Below are positions 8,199 to 16,659 of a DNA stretch of 64,000 bases, in pieces. The notes under the pieces are model-generated. The model saw only the letters and a program-made list of their open reading frames with translations, made no database searches and had not been told where the DNA came from. Within the stretch, counting starts at the first letter, position 1. Each line of letters begins with the position of its first letter. Position numbers and translations under genes: made by a program. The DNA comes from Nocardia cyriacigeorgica (lineage in GTDB: Bacteria > Actinomycetota > Actinomycetes > Mycobacteriales > Mycobacteriaceae), in NCBI RefSeq assembly GCF_005863245.1, contig NZ_VBUT01000004.1, positions 647,909 through 711,908 on the forward strand. Direction: 5' to 3'.

Positions 8199-9779
8199 TC
8201 AGCGGGCGCGCAGAATCCGCGCCTGCCGCTCGGGTTCCTGCGGTAGTAGATCCAGGTCCAGTTCCCACGCGCTGCCGGTCCACGGGTCGAACAGCGGGGT
8301 GCCCGGAATCGTCGGCAGGTGACGGCAGGCCTGCGACAGGGTCGCGATCAGGGGGTCCGCGGAGTCGGATTCGTTGCTGCCGATGATCACCGTGGACAGC
8401 CCGATCAGATCACCGCGCATGAGCAGCGAACCGAGCCGCTGCACGTCGGTGGCCTGATAGCCGTGCGGGAAATCGGCCGCGACCAGCACCCGATGCTCGG
8501 TGGGCGGGGTGCCCGCACCGCTGTTGTAGGCCATTTCGGCCAGCTCGGCGGCGTCGGCGAGGGTTTTCAGCCGGGCCGAGATATCGGTGTGGTGGGTGAT
8601 CGGTGGACCGCCGAGCACCGGTGCGAGCAGGCCGGTGAGTCCGGTGAACGCGCTGGTCAGATCGATGATGTCGACGACGGTGGTGCGCTGCGGCGCCGCC
8701 GCGACGAGCCGGGCCAGCAGTGCGCCGACAATCGGCGCGACCGCCGCCGAGGATTCGGTATCGATCCACAGCGGACGATTCAGCGGGACCGGCACACAGT
8801 ACGGAATGCGCAGCGGCCCACGGTCGATGGCGTACAGCTCGCCGAGCCGGATGCCGTCGGCGGGTGCGGGAGGGCGGTCCCAGGCCGGTGATTCCCAGGA
8901 CGCCAGCGAGGGCGGCATCGCCTGATCGGCCTCGGCGAGTTCGCGCACCAGCTGTTCGCTGTCGCGGCGGTGGTTGGCCTCGGCGGTGGCGTTGAGTTCG
9001 TCGTGACGGCGCTGGGCGGCGGTGCGGGCGGCGTCGGCGGCGGGGGTGTTTCTGGTGGCCGGGTCCGAAACCGCTTCGGACAGTTCCTGATCGAGCCGTT
9101 TCGCCGCGTAGTCGCGGGCGGAGATCAGGGCCGCCGCCGAGCGCGCCGCGTCTTCGAAGATCATCCACAGCCGTTCCAGGCCGTGCCCCACCTCGAGCGG
9201 GCCGCCGGCCTGCGCGGGCACGGCGGCCTGCGCGGGCGCGGTCATCGCGTAGGGATCCGACTGCGGGCCGGACGCCGCGGGGACAGGTGCCATCCCGGCC
9301 GCACCGTGCGCCTGCAACAGTTCGGCCAGACCTCCGGCGTAACCCTGACCGAGGGCGCGCACCTTCCACGCACCTTGGCGCCGATATACCTCGAGGCAGA
9401 TCAGCGCGCGCTCACCGGCGGCGGGCGCGATCGCGAATTCAACCGTGACGGAACCATTTTCGGACAGTTCGGCAACGACCTTGCCCAGTTCCGCCGACTG
9501 CCCTGCCGTGCTCACCACCAGCAGGACCGCCTGCGCGTCGGCCCGGACCTCGGCGAGGGTGACGGTCACACCGTCGTCGCCGAGGCGCACTCCCGCCGTC
9601 GTCGTCCGAGCACCGGTGACGACGTCGTCGGCGGAGCGCACCCGAAGATCGTCGTTCACCACCAGCGCCGAAATGTCCAGTGCCGCATCGGCGTGCACGC
9701 CGAACCGCACCGACTGGGCGGTCAGGGGGACGTTCTGCCCTGCCGTCAGTTGCCTCACGTCCACTTCCCCCGTCGTCAC
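8199..9779 (-). CDS. TerD-like protein with long C-terminal domain (possible degenerate P-loop/FtsK-like)
   Basis: A 526-residue protein. Residues 1-165 are a TerD-like fold (TAGQNVPLT near the start, VYRRQGAWKVRALGQGYAGG near the end), but the DxDLDAS calcium motif is replaced by AALDISALVV. A Pro/Ala linker (165-200) and a helical, coiled-coil-prone segment (200-300) follow. The C-terminal half has alternating strand-like stretches, including HRVLVAADFPHG, which looks like a Walker B strand, but no Walker A is seen. This recalls FtsK/HerA-type ATPases without the nucleotide loop, at low confidence. GTG 9779 directly follows the stop of the upstream gene (TGAGTG). Confidence 0.72.
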   Translation of the reverse strand: MTTGEVDVRQLTAGQNVPLTAQSVRFGVHADAALDISALVVNDDLRVRSADDVVTGARTTTAGVRLGDDGVTVTLAEVRADAQAVLLVVSTAGQSAELGKVVAELSENGSVTVEFAIAPAAGERALICLEVYRRQGAWKVRALGQGYAGGLAELLQAHGAAGMAPVPAASGPQSDPYAMTAPAQAAVPAQAGGPLEVGHGLERLWMIFEDAARSAAALISARDYAAKRLDQELSEAVSDPATRNTPAADAARTAAQRRHDELNATAEANHRRDSEQLVRELAEADQAMPPSLASWESPAWDRPPAPADGIRLGELYAIDRGPLRIPYCVPVPLNRPLWIDTESSAAVAPIVGALLARLVAAAPQRTTVVDIIDLTSAFTGLTGLLAPVLGGPPITHHTDISARLKTLADAAELAEMAYNSGAGTPPTEHRVLVAADFPHGYQATDVQRLGSLLMRGDLIGLSTVIIGSNESDSADPLIATLSQACRHLPTIPGTPLFDPWTGSAWELDLDLLPQEPERQARILRAR

Positions 9780-11117
9780 TCAGCCGGTCGCGAGGAAACG
9801 GCCGAGCTGCGGTACTGCCTCCCCGGGATGTTTGGCCTGGAATCCTTCGCCGAGCGCCTGCATCTTCCAATCCGCGCCGACCCGATAGACCTTCGCCATC
9901 GCCATCGCGGTGAACGGCATACCGCCCGCGAGGGTGTAGCGGGCCAGTTCGGCATTGTTGCCGCCGTCGATCAACCGGCAGAAGGCGTTCTGCACCTGCT
10001 CGAATGTGTGGCCCTTGTAGGAGGTGACGATGAAGAACAGCGTGCTGATGTGGGCGGGGATGCGGGTCAGATCCACCAGGATCATCTCGTCGTCGCCCTC
10101 GCCCTCGCCGGTGAGGTTGTCGCCCTGGTGGCGCACCGAGCCGTCCTTGGAGCTGAGCTGGCCGTAGTAGGCGACGTCGGCGGGCTGGTGGTCGGCGAAC
10201 ATGACCACCGAGGCGTCGAGGTCGATATCGACGGTGCGGTTGCCGAACATGCCGCGGCTGCGTACCGGATCCCAGCCGAGACCCATCTTGACGAAGGTGA
10301 GCGCCGTGCCGCCCTCCTTGCGCAGGGTGACCCGCTGGCCCTTCTGCAAGCTGACCGGGCGGTCCTTGCTCAACGAGATCTCGCCCTGCGGCTGCGCGGG
10401 CGGCGGCACCGGAGCACCGGGAGGCGGGTAACCGGCGCCCGGGCCCGGCGGGGGCGGATACCCGCCACCCTGCGGCGGGTAGGGCGCGGTGGGCGGCGGT
10501 GGCGCCGGGTAACCGCCCTGCGCGGGCGCGGCCGGCGGCTGGGTCGGGTACGCGGGCTGCGCGGGTGGCGGAGCCGGGGCGGGCTGCGGCGCGGCGGGCG
10601 GCGGGGGCGGCGAGTCATCGACCGTCACGCCGTGGTCGGTGACCAGGGCCGCGAAACCACCGGCGTATCCCTGTCCGACCGCGCGCACCTTCCACGCACC
10701 CTGACGGCGGTAGAGCTCGAGCGCGATGACGATCGACTCGGTGTCCAGACCGTCGATGCGGTACTCGTAGAGCGGCGTGCCGGACGCATCCGACACGATC
10801 GCCGTCGGCGCCGGATAGCGGCCGAAATTGCTGGTGGCGTCATCGAGGGTGATGACCGCGCGGATCTGATCGATATCGGCGGGCACCGCGTTCAGCGACA
10901 CCGCGAGCGACGCCGGTTGCCCCGCCGGGCCGGGCACCAGGTTCACCCCGGGCCCGCTGGGCTGATTGAAGAACACGAAGTCGGCGTCGGAGCGCACCTT
11001 GCCCTGCTCGGTGACCAGGAGCGCGGACAGATCCGCCTGCGCCGTCAGCTGAATGGAGATCACCACATCGTTGCCGGACAGCGGGCCGTTCTGGCCCTTG
11101 GCGAGTGTTGCGGACAA
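9780..11117 (-). CDS. Double-domain TerD family protein with proline-rich linker
   Basis: About 445 residues. The N-terminal TerD domain (1-165) lacks most calcium acids, having ADLSALLVTEQGK. A Pro/Gly/Tyr/Gln-rich linker (about 167-250) joins it to a complete second TerD domain with DIDLDASVVMF and GDNLTGEGEGDDE. Such tandem TerD proteins probably bridge partners in the Ter complex, with only the second domain predicted to bind calcium. The TTG at 11117 is chosen because GAAGGG sits 6 bases upstream and the protein then begins MSATLAKGQN, the family N-terminus. The open frame runs further up to 11177. It is in one operon with the gene at 8199. Confidence 0.85.
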   Translation of the reverse strand: MSATLAKGQNGPLSGNDVVISIQLTAQADLSALLVTEQGKVRSDADFVFFNQPSGPGVNLVPGPAGQPASLAVSLNAVPADIDQIRAVITLDDATSNFGRYPAPTAIVSDASGTPLYEYRIDGLDTESIVIALELYRRQGAWKVRAVGQGYAGGFAALVTDHGVTVDDSPPPPPAAPQPAPAPPPAQPAYPTQPPAAPAQGGYPAPPPPTAPYPPQGGGYPPPPGPGAGYPPPGAPVPPPAQPQGEISLSKDRPVSLQKGQRVTLRKEGGTALTFVKMGLGWDPVRSRGMFGNRTVDIDLDASVVMFADHQPADVAYYGQLSSKDGSVRHQGDNLTGEGEGDDEMILVDLTRIPAHISTLFFIVTSYKGHTFEQVQNAFCRLIDGGNNAELARYTLAGGMPFTAMAMAKVYRVGADWKMQALGEGFQAKHPGEAVPQLGRFLATG

Positions 11118-11281
11118 GTTCGACCCTTCGCTTGTCGGTGCGTACGGAAGCCACTCTACGAGAAAGGTGGATACCACGGCTCGGATGCGCTCGCAGCGCG
11201 TGCTCGCGGACTGAGATCAACTTCGATCACGATTGTCCATTAGGGTGACGGCGACGCTCATGGAGCATGGGGGGATTGCCC

Positions 11282-11941
11282 GTGTTCCCTCATCCACACG
11301 ACAGGCACAACTCTTCTATGGCGCAACTGTTCGAACAGTCGAAGAAGGTGATCGAGGCTCATCTCGCGGGCACGAGTCTGCGCGCGATCTCCGGGTCGAT
11401 GATCGCCTACGAGGGCAATGTCCAGTTCAAATCCGCCGGATTCGGTGGCGGCGACGGCGTGATCGCGGGCCTCAAGCGGCGCGCGACCGGAGAGAAGCTC
11501 TCGCTGATGGAATGCGGCGGCCACGGCCGGGTGTTCTTCGCCGTCAACGGCCAGAACGTCTCGGTGGTGAACCTGAACAACGAGACGCTGCAAGTGGAAT
11601 CGCAGCAGCTGCTCGCCTTCTGCGGCAACCTGCGCACCGACGTGCGTTTCGCCGGGCTGCACGGCGCCTCCGCCGGGCAGGGCCTGTTCACCACGACGGT
11701 GTCGGGCCAGGGGCAGGTGGCGCTGCTGTCGGCGGGCGGGCCGCTCATCCATCTCGAGGTGACGCCGCAGTTCCCGCTGGTGGTGGATCCGGACGCGTTC
11801 GTCGCCGCGCGCGGCAACCTCAATCAGTCTTTCGTCACCGATGTCTCCTGGCGCACCGTCGTCGGACAGGATGCGGGCGAGGCGTTCTCGCTGCGCTGGG
11901 ATGGCCAGGGCGTGGTGTCGATTCAGCCGGCGGAACGGTAG
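11282..11941 (+). CDS. AIM24 family protein, paralogue 1
   Basis: About 219 residues of a single AIM24 (TraT/PF01987) beta-rich domain. Visible motifs are ISGSMIAYEGNV, GLFTTTVSGQG, LVVDPDAFVAARGNL and GEAFSLRWDGQGVVSIQPAE, the standard AIM24 landmarks. The molecular role of bacterial AIM24 proteins is unknown. The three paralogues here are transcribed away from the TerD pair, which suggests a shared stress function. The GTG at 11282 has GGGGGGA 7 bases upstream; ATG 11318 (MAQLFEQSKKV) is the alternative and begins exactly at the domain. The stop is 5 bases before the next ATG. Confidence 0.85.
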   Translation: MFPHPHDRHNSSMAQLFEQSKKVIEAHLAGTSLRAISGSMIAYEGNVQFKSAGFGGGDGVIAGLKRRATGEKLSLMECGGHGRVFFAVNGQNVSVVNLNNETLQVESQQLLAFCGNLRTDVRFAGLHGASAGQGLFTTTVSGQGQVALLSAGGPLIHLEVTPQFPLVVDPDAFVAARGNLNQSFVTDVSWRTVVGQDAGEAFSLRWDGQGVVSIQPAER

Positions 11942-11946
11942 GCACG

Positions 11947-12645
11947 ATGTTCGAGAAGGTCAACGGCAAGGTCGTCAAGGTCAACGTCGGGATGGCGGGC
12001 GGTGTGGTGGCTCGCCAGGGCGCGATGCTGTTCTACACCGGCGACGTCTCCTTCGCGCCGCACCAGATTCCGGGCGGCCAGGGCATGGGTGGCGGCGGCG
12101 GGATCATGCGGATGGCGGGCCGGATGATGCAGGGTGAACACGAACGCACCATGCTCGCCCAGGGCAACGGCGAGGTGCACTACGGTTTCGCCGGCCTCGA
12201 GATCCACATCGTCCAGATGCAGCCCGGCGCCGCGCTGCGGGTGGAAGCCTCACGGCTGCTTGCCCATACGGCCGGTTTGCAGAGTTCGGTGGTGTCGGTG
12301 ATGAGCTCCGGCGGCGGGGGCGGCGGCGGTGGCCTGATGGGCGCGCTGCGCGGCGCGGCCTCCGGCGCGATGACCGGCCAGGGCATGTTCACCACGCAAC
12401 TGTCCGGGCAGGGTGCGGCGGTACTGCTCGCGCACGGCGGATTCCTGGAACTTCCGGTGGGCGGGCCGAATCCGATCGTGGTCGATCCGCAGGCCTTCGT
12501 CGGCGCCTACGGCAATGTGCAGACCGAACTGAAAACGGCCATGAGCTGGCGCGACGCGGTCGGCCGCGGATCCGGTGAGGCGATGCAATTGCAGTGCACC
12601 GGACAGGGAGTCGTGTACGTGCAGGCCTCGGAAGAGAAGTTGTGA
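11947..12645 (+). CDS. AIM24 family protein, paralogue 2
   Basis: A 232-residue AIM24 domain protein. It shows VARQGAMLFYTGDVSF, GQGMFTTQLSGQGAAV, VVDPQAFVGAYGNV and a terminal GQGVVYVQASEEKL. A glycine-rich insertion (runs of G around residues 119-126) and a Met/Gly-rich stretch near residue 40 distinguish it from its neighbours. It starts at ATG 11947, 5 bases after paralogue 1, and ends 2 bases before paralogue 3, so the three are one operon. The function is unknown; cell-surface or membrane association has been suggested for the family, but no signal peptide is present. Confidence 0.86.
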   Translation: MFEKVNGKVVKVNVGMAGGVVARQGAMLFYTGDVSFAPHQIPGGQGMGGGGGIMRMAGRMMQGEHERTMLAQGNGEVHYGFAGLEIHIVQMQPGAALRVEASRLLAHTAGLQSSVVSVMSSGGGGGGGGLMGALRGAASGAMTGQGMFTTQLSGQGAAVLLAHGGFLELPVGGPNPIVVDPQAFVGAYGNVQTELKTAMSWRDAVGRGSGEAMQLQCTGQGVVYVQASEEKL

Positions 12646-12647
12646 CC

Positions 12648-13409
12648 ATGAGCCAGATCCTGAACCCGATGACTCTCGGTGAGAGCGACAACATCCCGGG
12701 CAACAGCTACGCCTACTGCATCGACCTGAACAAGCCGTGGTTCATGCGCAAGGGCGCGATGATCGCCTACTACGGGCAGATCCAGTTCCAGCTGCTCACC
12801 CACGGCCTACAGGGCTCGCTGATGCACATGGTGTCGCAGCAGTTCTCGGCACCGCTGTTCACCAGCGATTACGTGGTGGCCGAAGGGCACGGCAAGCTGA
12901 TCATCGGCGACCGTGGCTACGACATCAACTCCTACGATCTCGACGACGGCAACCTCACCATCCGCGCCGCCAACCTGCTCGCCTTCGAACCCGGTCTGGC
13001 GCTCAATCAGTCCATCGTGCCCGGATTCCTCACCCTCATCGGCACCGGCAAGTTCCTGGCCTCCTCCAACGGGCCGGTCATGTTCGCCGAACCGCCGCTG
13101 CGGGTCGACCCGGAATCCCTTGTCGGCTGGGCCGATTGCCCGTCCCCCTCACACCACTACGACCATCGCTGGATCTCGAGCTTCCTCGCCGCGGGCGCCG
13201 CCCGCTTCGGCGTCAACTCCGGCGAGGAACGCCAATTCGACTTCACCGGCGCGGGAACCGTGCTGATCCAGTCGAGCGAGAAGGTGATCAGCGATTCCGC
13301 GCTGGTCCGCACGATCGAGGGACAGTTGCAGAGCGGGATGACCGTGCCCGGGTTGCAGCGGATCCAGGGAGTGGTGGCGCAGCAGCTGGCGGGGCAGCAG
13401 CAGTACTGA
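12648..13409 (+). CDS. AIM24 family protein, paralogue 3
   Basis: A 253-residue AIM24 protein, the longest of the three. It begins with a divergent 30-residue segment (MSQILNPMTLGESDN) and then follows the family pattern: KGAMIAYYGQIQFQ, GNLTIRAANLLAFEPG and FTGAGTVLIQSSEKV. A 30-residue Gln-rich tail (QGVVAQQLAGQQQY) is unlike the other two. ATG 12648 lies 2 bases after the previous stop. The operon of three ends here, followed by a short gap before a convergent gene. The function is not known. Confidence 0.85.
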   Translation: MSQILNPMTLGESDNIPGNSYAYCIDLNKPWFMRKGAMIAYYGQIQFQLLTHGLQGSLMHMVSQQFSAPLFTSDYVVAEGHGKLIIGDRGYDINSYDLDDGNLTIRAANLLAFEPGLALNQSIVPGFLTLIGTGKFLASSNGPVMFAEPPLRVDPESLVGWADCPSPSHHYDHRWISSFLAAGAARFGVNSGEERQFDFTGAGTVLIQSSEKVISDSALVRTIEGQLQSGMTVPGLQRIQGVVAQQLAGQQQY

Positions 13410-13485
13410 GGTTCCCGTCGGCGGTGTGGTCGGCGCAGGACCGCGTGCGCACCCACGGCGCTGTGGGCGGGCCGCTTGCCTGCGG

Positions 13486-14589
13486 CTAGGCGACCTCGCG
13501 TCGCAGGTCCCCACCCGCCGATACGTCCCAGCTCGGGTAGTCCGAGTAGCCCTCGGCAGTCCGGCCGTAGAGATGCGATTCGCGGATCGGGCTCAGCGGC
13601 AGGTTACGCGCGATGCGTTGGACAAGGTCGGGGTTGGAGATGAAGGCGCGGCCGAAAGAGACCAGGTCGGCGCCGGTCTCTTCGAGCGCGCGTTCGGCTG
13701 CGACCGCGGTGGTCTGCGCCCGGTTCTCCCCGACATTGGCGATGAGGGTGCCGTGCCAGAGCGGACGTAGATCCGTCAGCGCCGGATAGTCGTCGTTATC
13801 GATGAGGTGCAGATACGCCAGACCGCGCCGGTCCAGTTCGGCGACCAGCGGCCGGTAGAGCGGGGCGGGATCGGCCTCGATCATGCCGAACTGCGGGTTG
13901 CCCGGGGAGAGCCTGATCGCGGTGCGGTCCGCGCCGACGGCCGCGATGACGGCGTCGGTCACCTCGAGCGCGAACCGCATCCGGTTGCGGATCGAACCGC
14001 CGTATTCGTCATCGCGGAGATTGGTGTTGTCGGCCAGGAACTGGTGCACCAGATAGCTGTTGGCGGCGTGGATCTCGACGCCGTCGAAACCGGCGGCGAT
14101 CGCGTTGGCGGCCGCGTCGGCGAAATGGCCGATGGCGGCGGCGATCTCGGCTCGGGTCATCGCGGCGGGCATGATCGGCGCCGCCTTGGAGCCGTCGAGC
14201 AGATGTACGTGGTCCTCGTCGCGCACCGCCGACGGTCCGGCCGGCAGCGTTCCGTCGATGCGGGCGAGCGGATGACCCTTGCGCCCACCGTGCATGAGTT
14301 GGGCGAAGATCCGTCCACCTGCTTCGTGCACGGCGTCGGTGACCCTCCGCCACGCGGCGACATGAGCTGCGGTTTGCAACCCGGGCACCCAGGCTTCGCT
14401 CTGACCGCTGGAATGCGGCCAGATACCCTCGGTGATGATCAAGCCGGCAGTCGCGCGCTGGGTGTAATAGTCGATGACGTCGCTGGTGGGCGAGCCGTCG
14501 GGCAGCGAACGCAGGCGCGTCATCGGCGACATCACCACTCGGTTCGGCAGCGTCAGATTCCGGTCTCGGAACTCGGTGAGTAGCAGCAT
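13486..14589 (-). CDS. Alkene reductase, old yellow enzyme family
   Basis: A 367-residue FMN-dependent TIM-barrel oxidoreductase. Motifs are VVMSPMTR (FMN-binding N-terminus), GLIITEGIWP, FAQLMHGGRKGHP, the catalytic substrate-binding pair in VEIHAANSYLVHQF (HxxN), YGGSIRNRMRF and the phosphate-binding GADLVSFGRAFISNPDLV. These enzymes reduce activated C=C bonds of enones, maleimides or nitro compounds with NADPH. It is divergent from a merR gene, and a perfect inverted repeat lies in the shared promoter, so it is likely induced by electrophiles through that regulator. A TACGGT hexamer 6 bases before ATG 14589 suggests a leaderless mRNA. Confidence 0.92.
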   Translation of the reverse strand: MLLLTEFRDRNLTLPNRVVMSPMTRLRSLPDGSPTSDVIDYYTQRATAGLIITEGIWPHSSGQSEAWVPGLQTAAHVAAWRRVTDAVHEAGGRIFAQLMHGGRKGHPLARIDGTLPAGPSAVRDEDHVHLLDGSKAAPIMPAAMTRAEIAAAIGHFADAAANAIAAGFDGVEIHAANSYLVHQFLADNTNLRDDEYGGSIRNRMRFALEVTDAVIAAVGADRTAIRLSPGNPQFGMIEADPAPLYRPLVAELDRRGLAYLHLIDNDDYPALTDLRPLWHGTLIANVGENRAQTTAVAAERALEETGADLVSFGRAFISNPDLVQRIARNLPLSPIRESHLYGRTAEGYSDYPSWDVSAGGDLRREVA

Positions 14590-14604
14590 GGGCGTACCGT
14601 AGAA

Positions 14605-14622
14605 CCTGACATCAATGTCAGG
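14605..14622. promoter_or_regulatory. MerR-type operator between oye and merR genes
   Basis: A perfect inverted repeat, CCTGACAT-ca-ATGTCAGG, sits between the divergent starts. On the reverse strand it lies between a -35-like TTGCCC (14622-14627) and a -10 TACGGT (14596-14601) with a 20-base spacer. That lengthened spacer is the hallmark of MerR-activated promoters. Confidence 0.75.
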
Positions 14623-14650
14623 GGCAAGCCCGGATTGTGGAGGTGTGCCG

Positions 14651-15013
14651 ATGCGCATCGGTGAACTGGCCGAACGGACCGGCGTCAGCGTCCGCTCGCT
14701 GCGCTATTACGAGACCCAGGGCCTGCTCGCCTCCACGCGGACACCCGGCGGACAGCGCGACTACGCCGAGTCCGCCGTCGACCGCGTCATCCGGATCCAG
14801 GAAATGTTCGCCGCAGGCCTGCACAGCCGCACCATGGCCGAACTCCTGCCCTGCATCCACGATGCCGACGGTACCCCCAACGCCACCGCCACCCCCTTCC
14901 TCGCCGAAACCCTTGCGGCCGAACGCGACCGGATCGACGCGTGCATCAGGGATCTGCATCGCACGCGGGAAGTATTGGACGAGGTGATCCAAGCCGCGCA
15001 GGGGCAGCGCTAG
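14651..15013 (+). CDS. MerR family transcriptional regulator
   Basis: A 120-residue MerR regulator. The N-terminal winged helix-turn-helix reads MRIGELAERTGVSVRSLRYYE, where RYYE is the family signature, and a C-terminal dimerisation helix (about 85-120) follows. No effector-binding cysteine cluster is present, so it is more likely a small-molecule/electrophile sensor than a metal sensor. It starts at ATG 14651 after GGAGG. It is divergent from the old yellow enzyme gene and probably controls both genes through the 14605-14622 repeat. Its stop overlaps the convergent WYL gene by 4 bases. Confidence 0.9.
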   Translation: MRIGELAERTGVSVRSLRYYETQGLLASTRTPGGQRDYAESAVDRVIRIQEMFAAGLHSRTMAELLPCIHDADGTPNATATPFLAETLAAERDRIDACIRDLHRTREVLDEVIQAAQGQR

Positions 15014-16008
15014 GTGGATGCCGTGCTCGCCCCCGCGGCTGCGTAACGACTGGACAACCGGGTGAACGCCGCGGCGAGTTCGGGTGGGCCGATGACGTCG
15101 ATGTCCGCGTCGAACCGGCCGACCGACGCTGCCAGGGCCATCCACGACCAGGCCCCGCGGGTGAGTTTGCAGCGGTCGGGGCCGAGTGCTTCGACCGTCG
15201 CGTCACCGGCGTACTTGGACACCTCAGTGGCGGGCAGGTGCAGGATCATCTCGCCCCAGCACGGCCAGCGGCCCGAATCGGCCCGGCTGAACCGGCGGGC
15301 CACGAACTCCGCGACCGAACCGCCGGGCACGGTGCGCGGGGTGAACCGGGGCCCGGTCGGGGCGCGCGGGGTGATCCGGTCGGCCCGGAAGATGCGCCAG
15401 TCGTCGCGGTCGAGATCCCAGGCGATGAGGTACCAGCGGCGGGCCCGGGTCACGAGGTGATGCGGCTGCACGCGGCGCGGCGGCTGCGGCGGATCGGAAG
15501 ACGCTGATACCGAGTCGGTTTCGGTCCGGTAGTCGAAGCGCAGCACTTCTCGGGAATGGATGGCCGCGCCGAGCGCGATCAGCACCTCGGGGTCCACCCG
15601 GGCGATCCGATCGCTGGCCCACGTATCGATGGCGGCGATTTGTAGCGTGTCGATCCGATGACGCAGCCGCGCCGGCATCACCTGCCGGATGGTGTTCAGC
15701 GCACGCGCCGCGGACTCCTCGATGCCGACGCCGGAGGTCGCGGCCAACCCGAGCCCGACGGCGAGCGCGACCGCCTGTTCGTCGTCGAACAGCAGCGGCG
15801 GCAGATCAGTGCCAGCCTCCAGGCGGTACCCACCGTCGGGACCCTTGATCGAGGCGATCGGATAGCCCAGCTCACGCAGCCGATCGACGTCGCGGCGCAC
15901 CGTGCGGGCACTGACCTCGAGCCGCTCGGCCAGCAGTGCGCCCGGCCAGTCCCGGCGCACCTGGAGGAGCGAGAGCAGGGCGAGCAGTCGCGCGGAAGTC
16001 GTCGGCAT
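15010..16008 (-). CDS. YafY-type HTH/WYL domain transcriptional regulator
   Basis: A 332-residue regulator with an N-terminal HTH_11 (LLALLSLLQVRRDWPG...VSARTVRRDVDRLRELGYPI, residues 7-50) and a central WYL domain (RRWYLIAWDLDRDDWRIFRADRI, about 185-207) followed by the WCX extension. Such proteins repress or activate neighbouring genes in response to ligands bound by the WYL fold. It is divergent from a DinB-fold gene, a very common pairing, with a clear inverted repeat between them. The start is ATG 16008. Confidence 0.9.
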   Translation of the reverse strand: MPTTSARLLALLSLLQVRRDWPGALLAERLEVSARTVRRDVDRLRELGYPIASIKGPDGGYRLEAGTDLPPLLFDDEQAVALAVGLGLAATSGVGIEESAARALNTIRQVMPARLRHRIDTLQIAAIDTWASDRIARVDPEVLIALGAAIHSREVLRFDYRTETDSVSASSDPPQPPRRVQPHHLVTRARRWYLIAWDLDRDDWRIFRADRITPRAPTGPRFTPRTVPGGSVAEFVARRFSRADSGRWPCWGEMILHLPATEVSKYAGDATVEALGPDRCKLTRGAWSWMALAASVGRFDADIDVIGPPELAAAFTRLSSRYAAAGASTAST

Positions 16009-16028
16009 GTTTCCATTCTGGCCGCAAT

Positions 16029-16049
16029 AGCGGACACATCCTGTCCGCT
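16029..16049. promoter_or_regulatory. Operator of the WYL regulator / DinB gene pair
   Basis: The inverted repeat AGCGGACA-catcc-TGTCCGCT has 8-base perfect arms. It lies 20 bases upstream of the WYL gene and 49 bases upstream of the DinB gene, and is the probable shared binding site. Confidence 0.7.
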
Positions 16050-16098
16050 TCCCCTGTCATGGTTGATCCCGACCGAGCATCACGCCGAAAGGAACGCT

Positions 16099-16659
16099 AT
16101 GACCGCCTCCACCCTCGACGCCGAACGCACCGAACTACTCGAAGCCCTCGCCGCCGCACGCACCACTCTCACCAATTCCGTCCGAGGCCTCACCGACGCC
16201 CAGGCCGGCGAGCATCCGACCGTGAGCGCGCTATGCCTCGGCGGGCTGATCAAGCACGTTGCCTCCATGGAGCAGACCTGGATGCGCTTCGCCGTCGAAG
16301 GGCCCTCGGCCATGCAGCACGACCTGCCCGACGGCGTCACCTGGGCTGACATCATGGGCGGCACCGCACGCGAATTCCCGCAGTGGATGATCGACCACGA
16401 ACAAGAGTTCCAGATGCAGCCCGGCGACACCCTGGCCGATATCCTCGCGCGCTACGAGCGGGTCGCCGCGCACACCGAAGAAGTGCTCGCCACGATCCCC
16501 GATCTGTCCGCGGCGCATCCGGTGCCCGATGCGCCGTGGTTCGAGCAGGGCGCGGTGTACAGCGTTCGGCGAGTGGTGGCTCACCTCATCGCCGAAACCG
16601 CCCAGCACGCCGGGCACGCCGACATTTTGCGCGAGTCGCTCGACGGGCAGACCGCGTAG
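16099..16659 (+). CDS. DinB family protein (DUF664-like)
   Basis: A 186-residue four-helix DinB-fold protein. The putative metal ligands of the fold are present: the histidine in LIKHVASMEQTW and the pair in HLIAETAQHAGHADILRES. The family includes mycothiol-dependent thiol transferases and maleylpyruvate isomerase relatives, so a mycothiol-linked detoxification role is plausible but not shown. ATG 16099 follows AAAGGAA. It is divergent from the WYL regulator that probably controls it. The 182 bases after it hold no gene I can see. Confidence 0.85.
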   Translation: MTASTLDAERTELLEALAAARTTLTNSVRGLTDAQAGEHPTVSALCLGGLIKHVASMEQTWMRFAVEGPSAMQHDLPDGVTWADIMGGTAREFPQWMIDHEQEFQMQPGDTLADILARYERVAAHTEEVLATIPDLSAAHPVPDAPWFEQGAVYSVRRVVAHLIAETAQHAGHADILRESLDGQTA

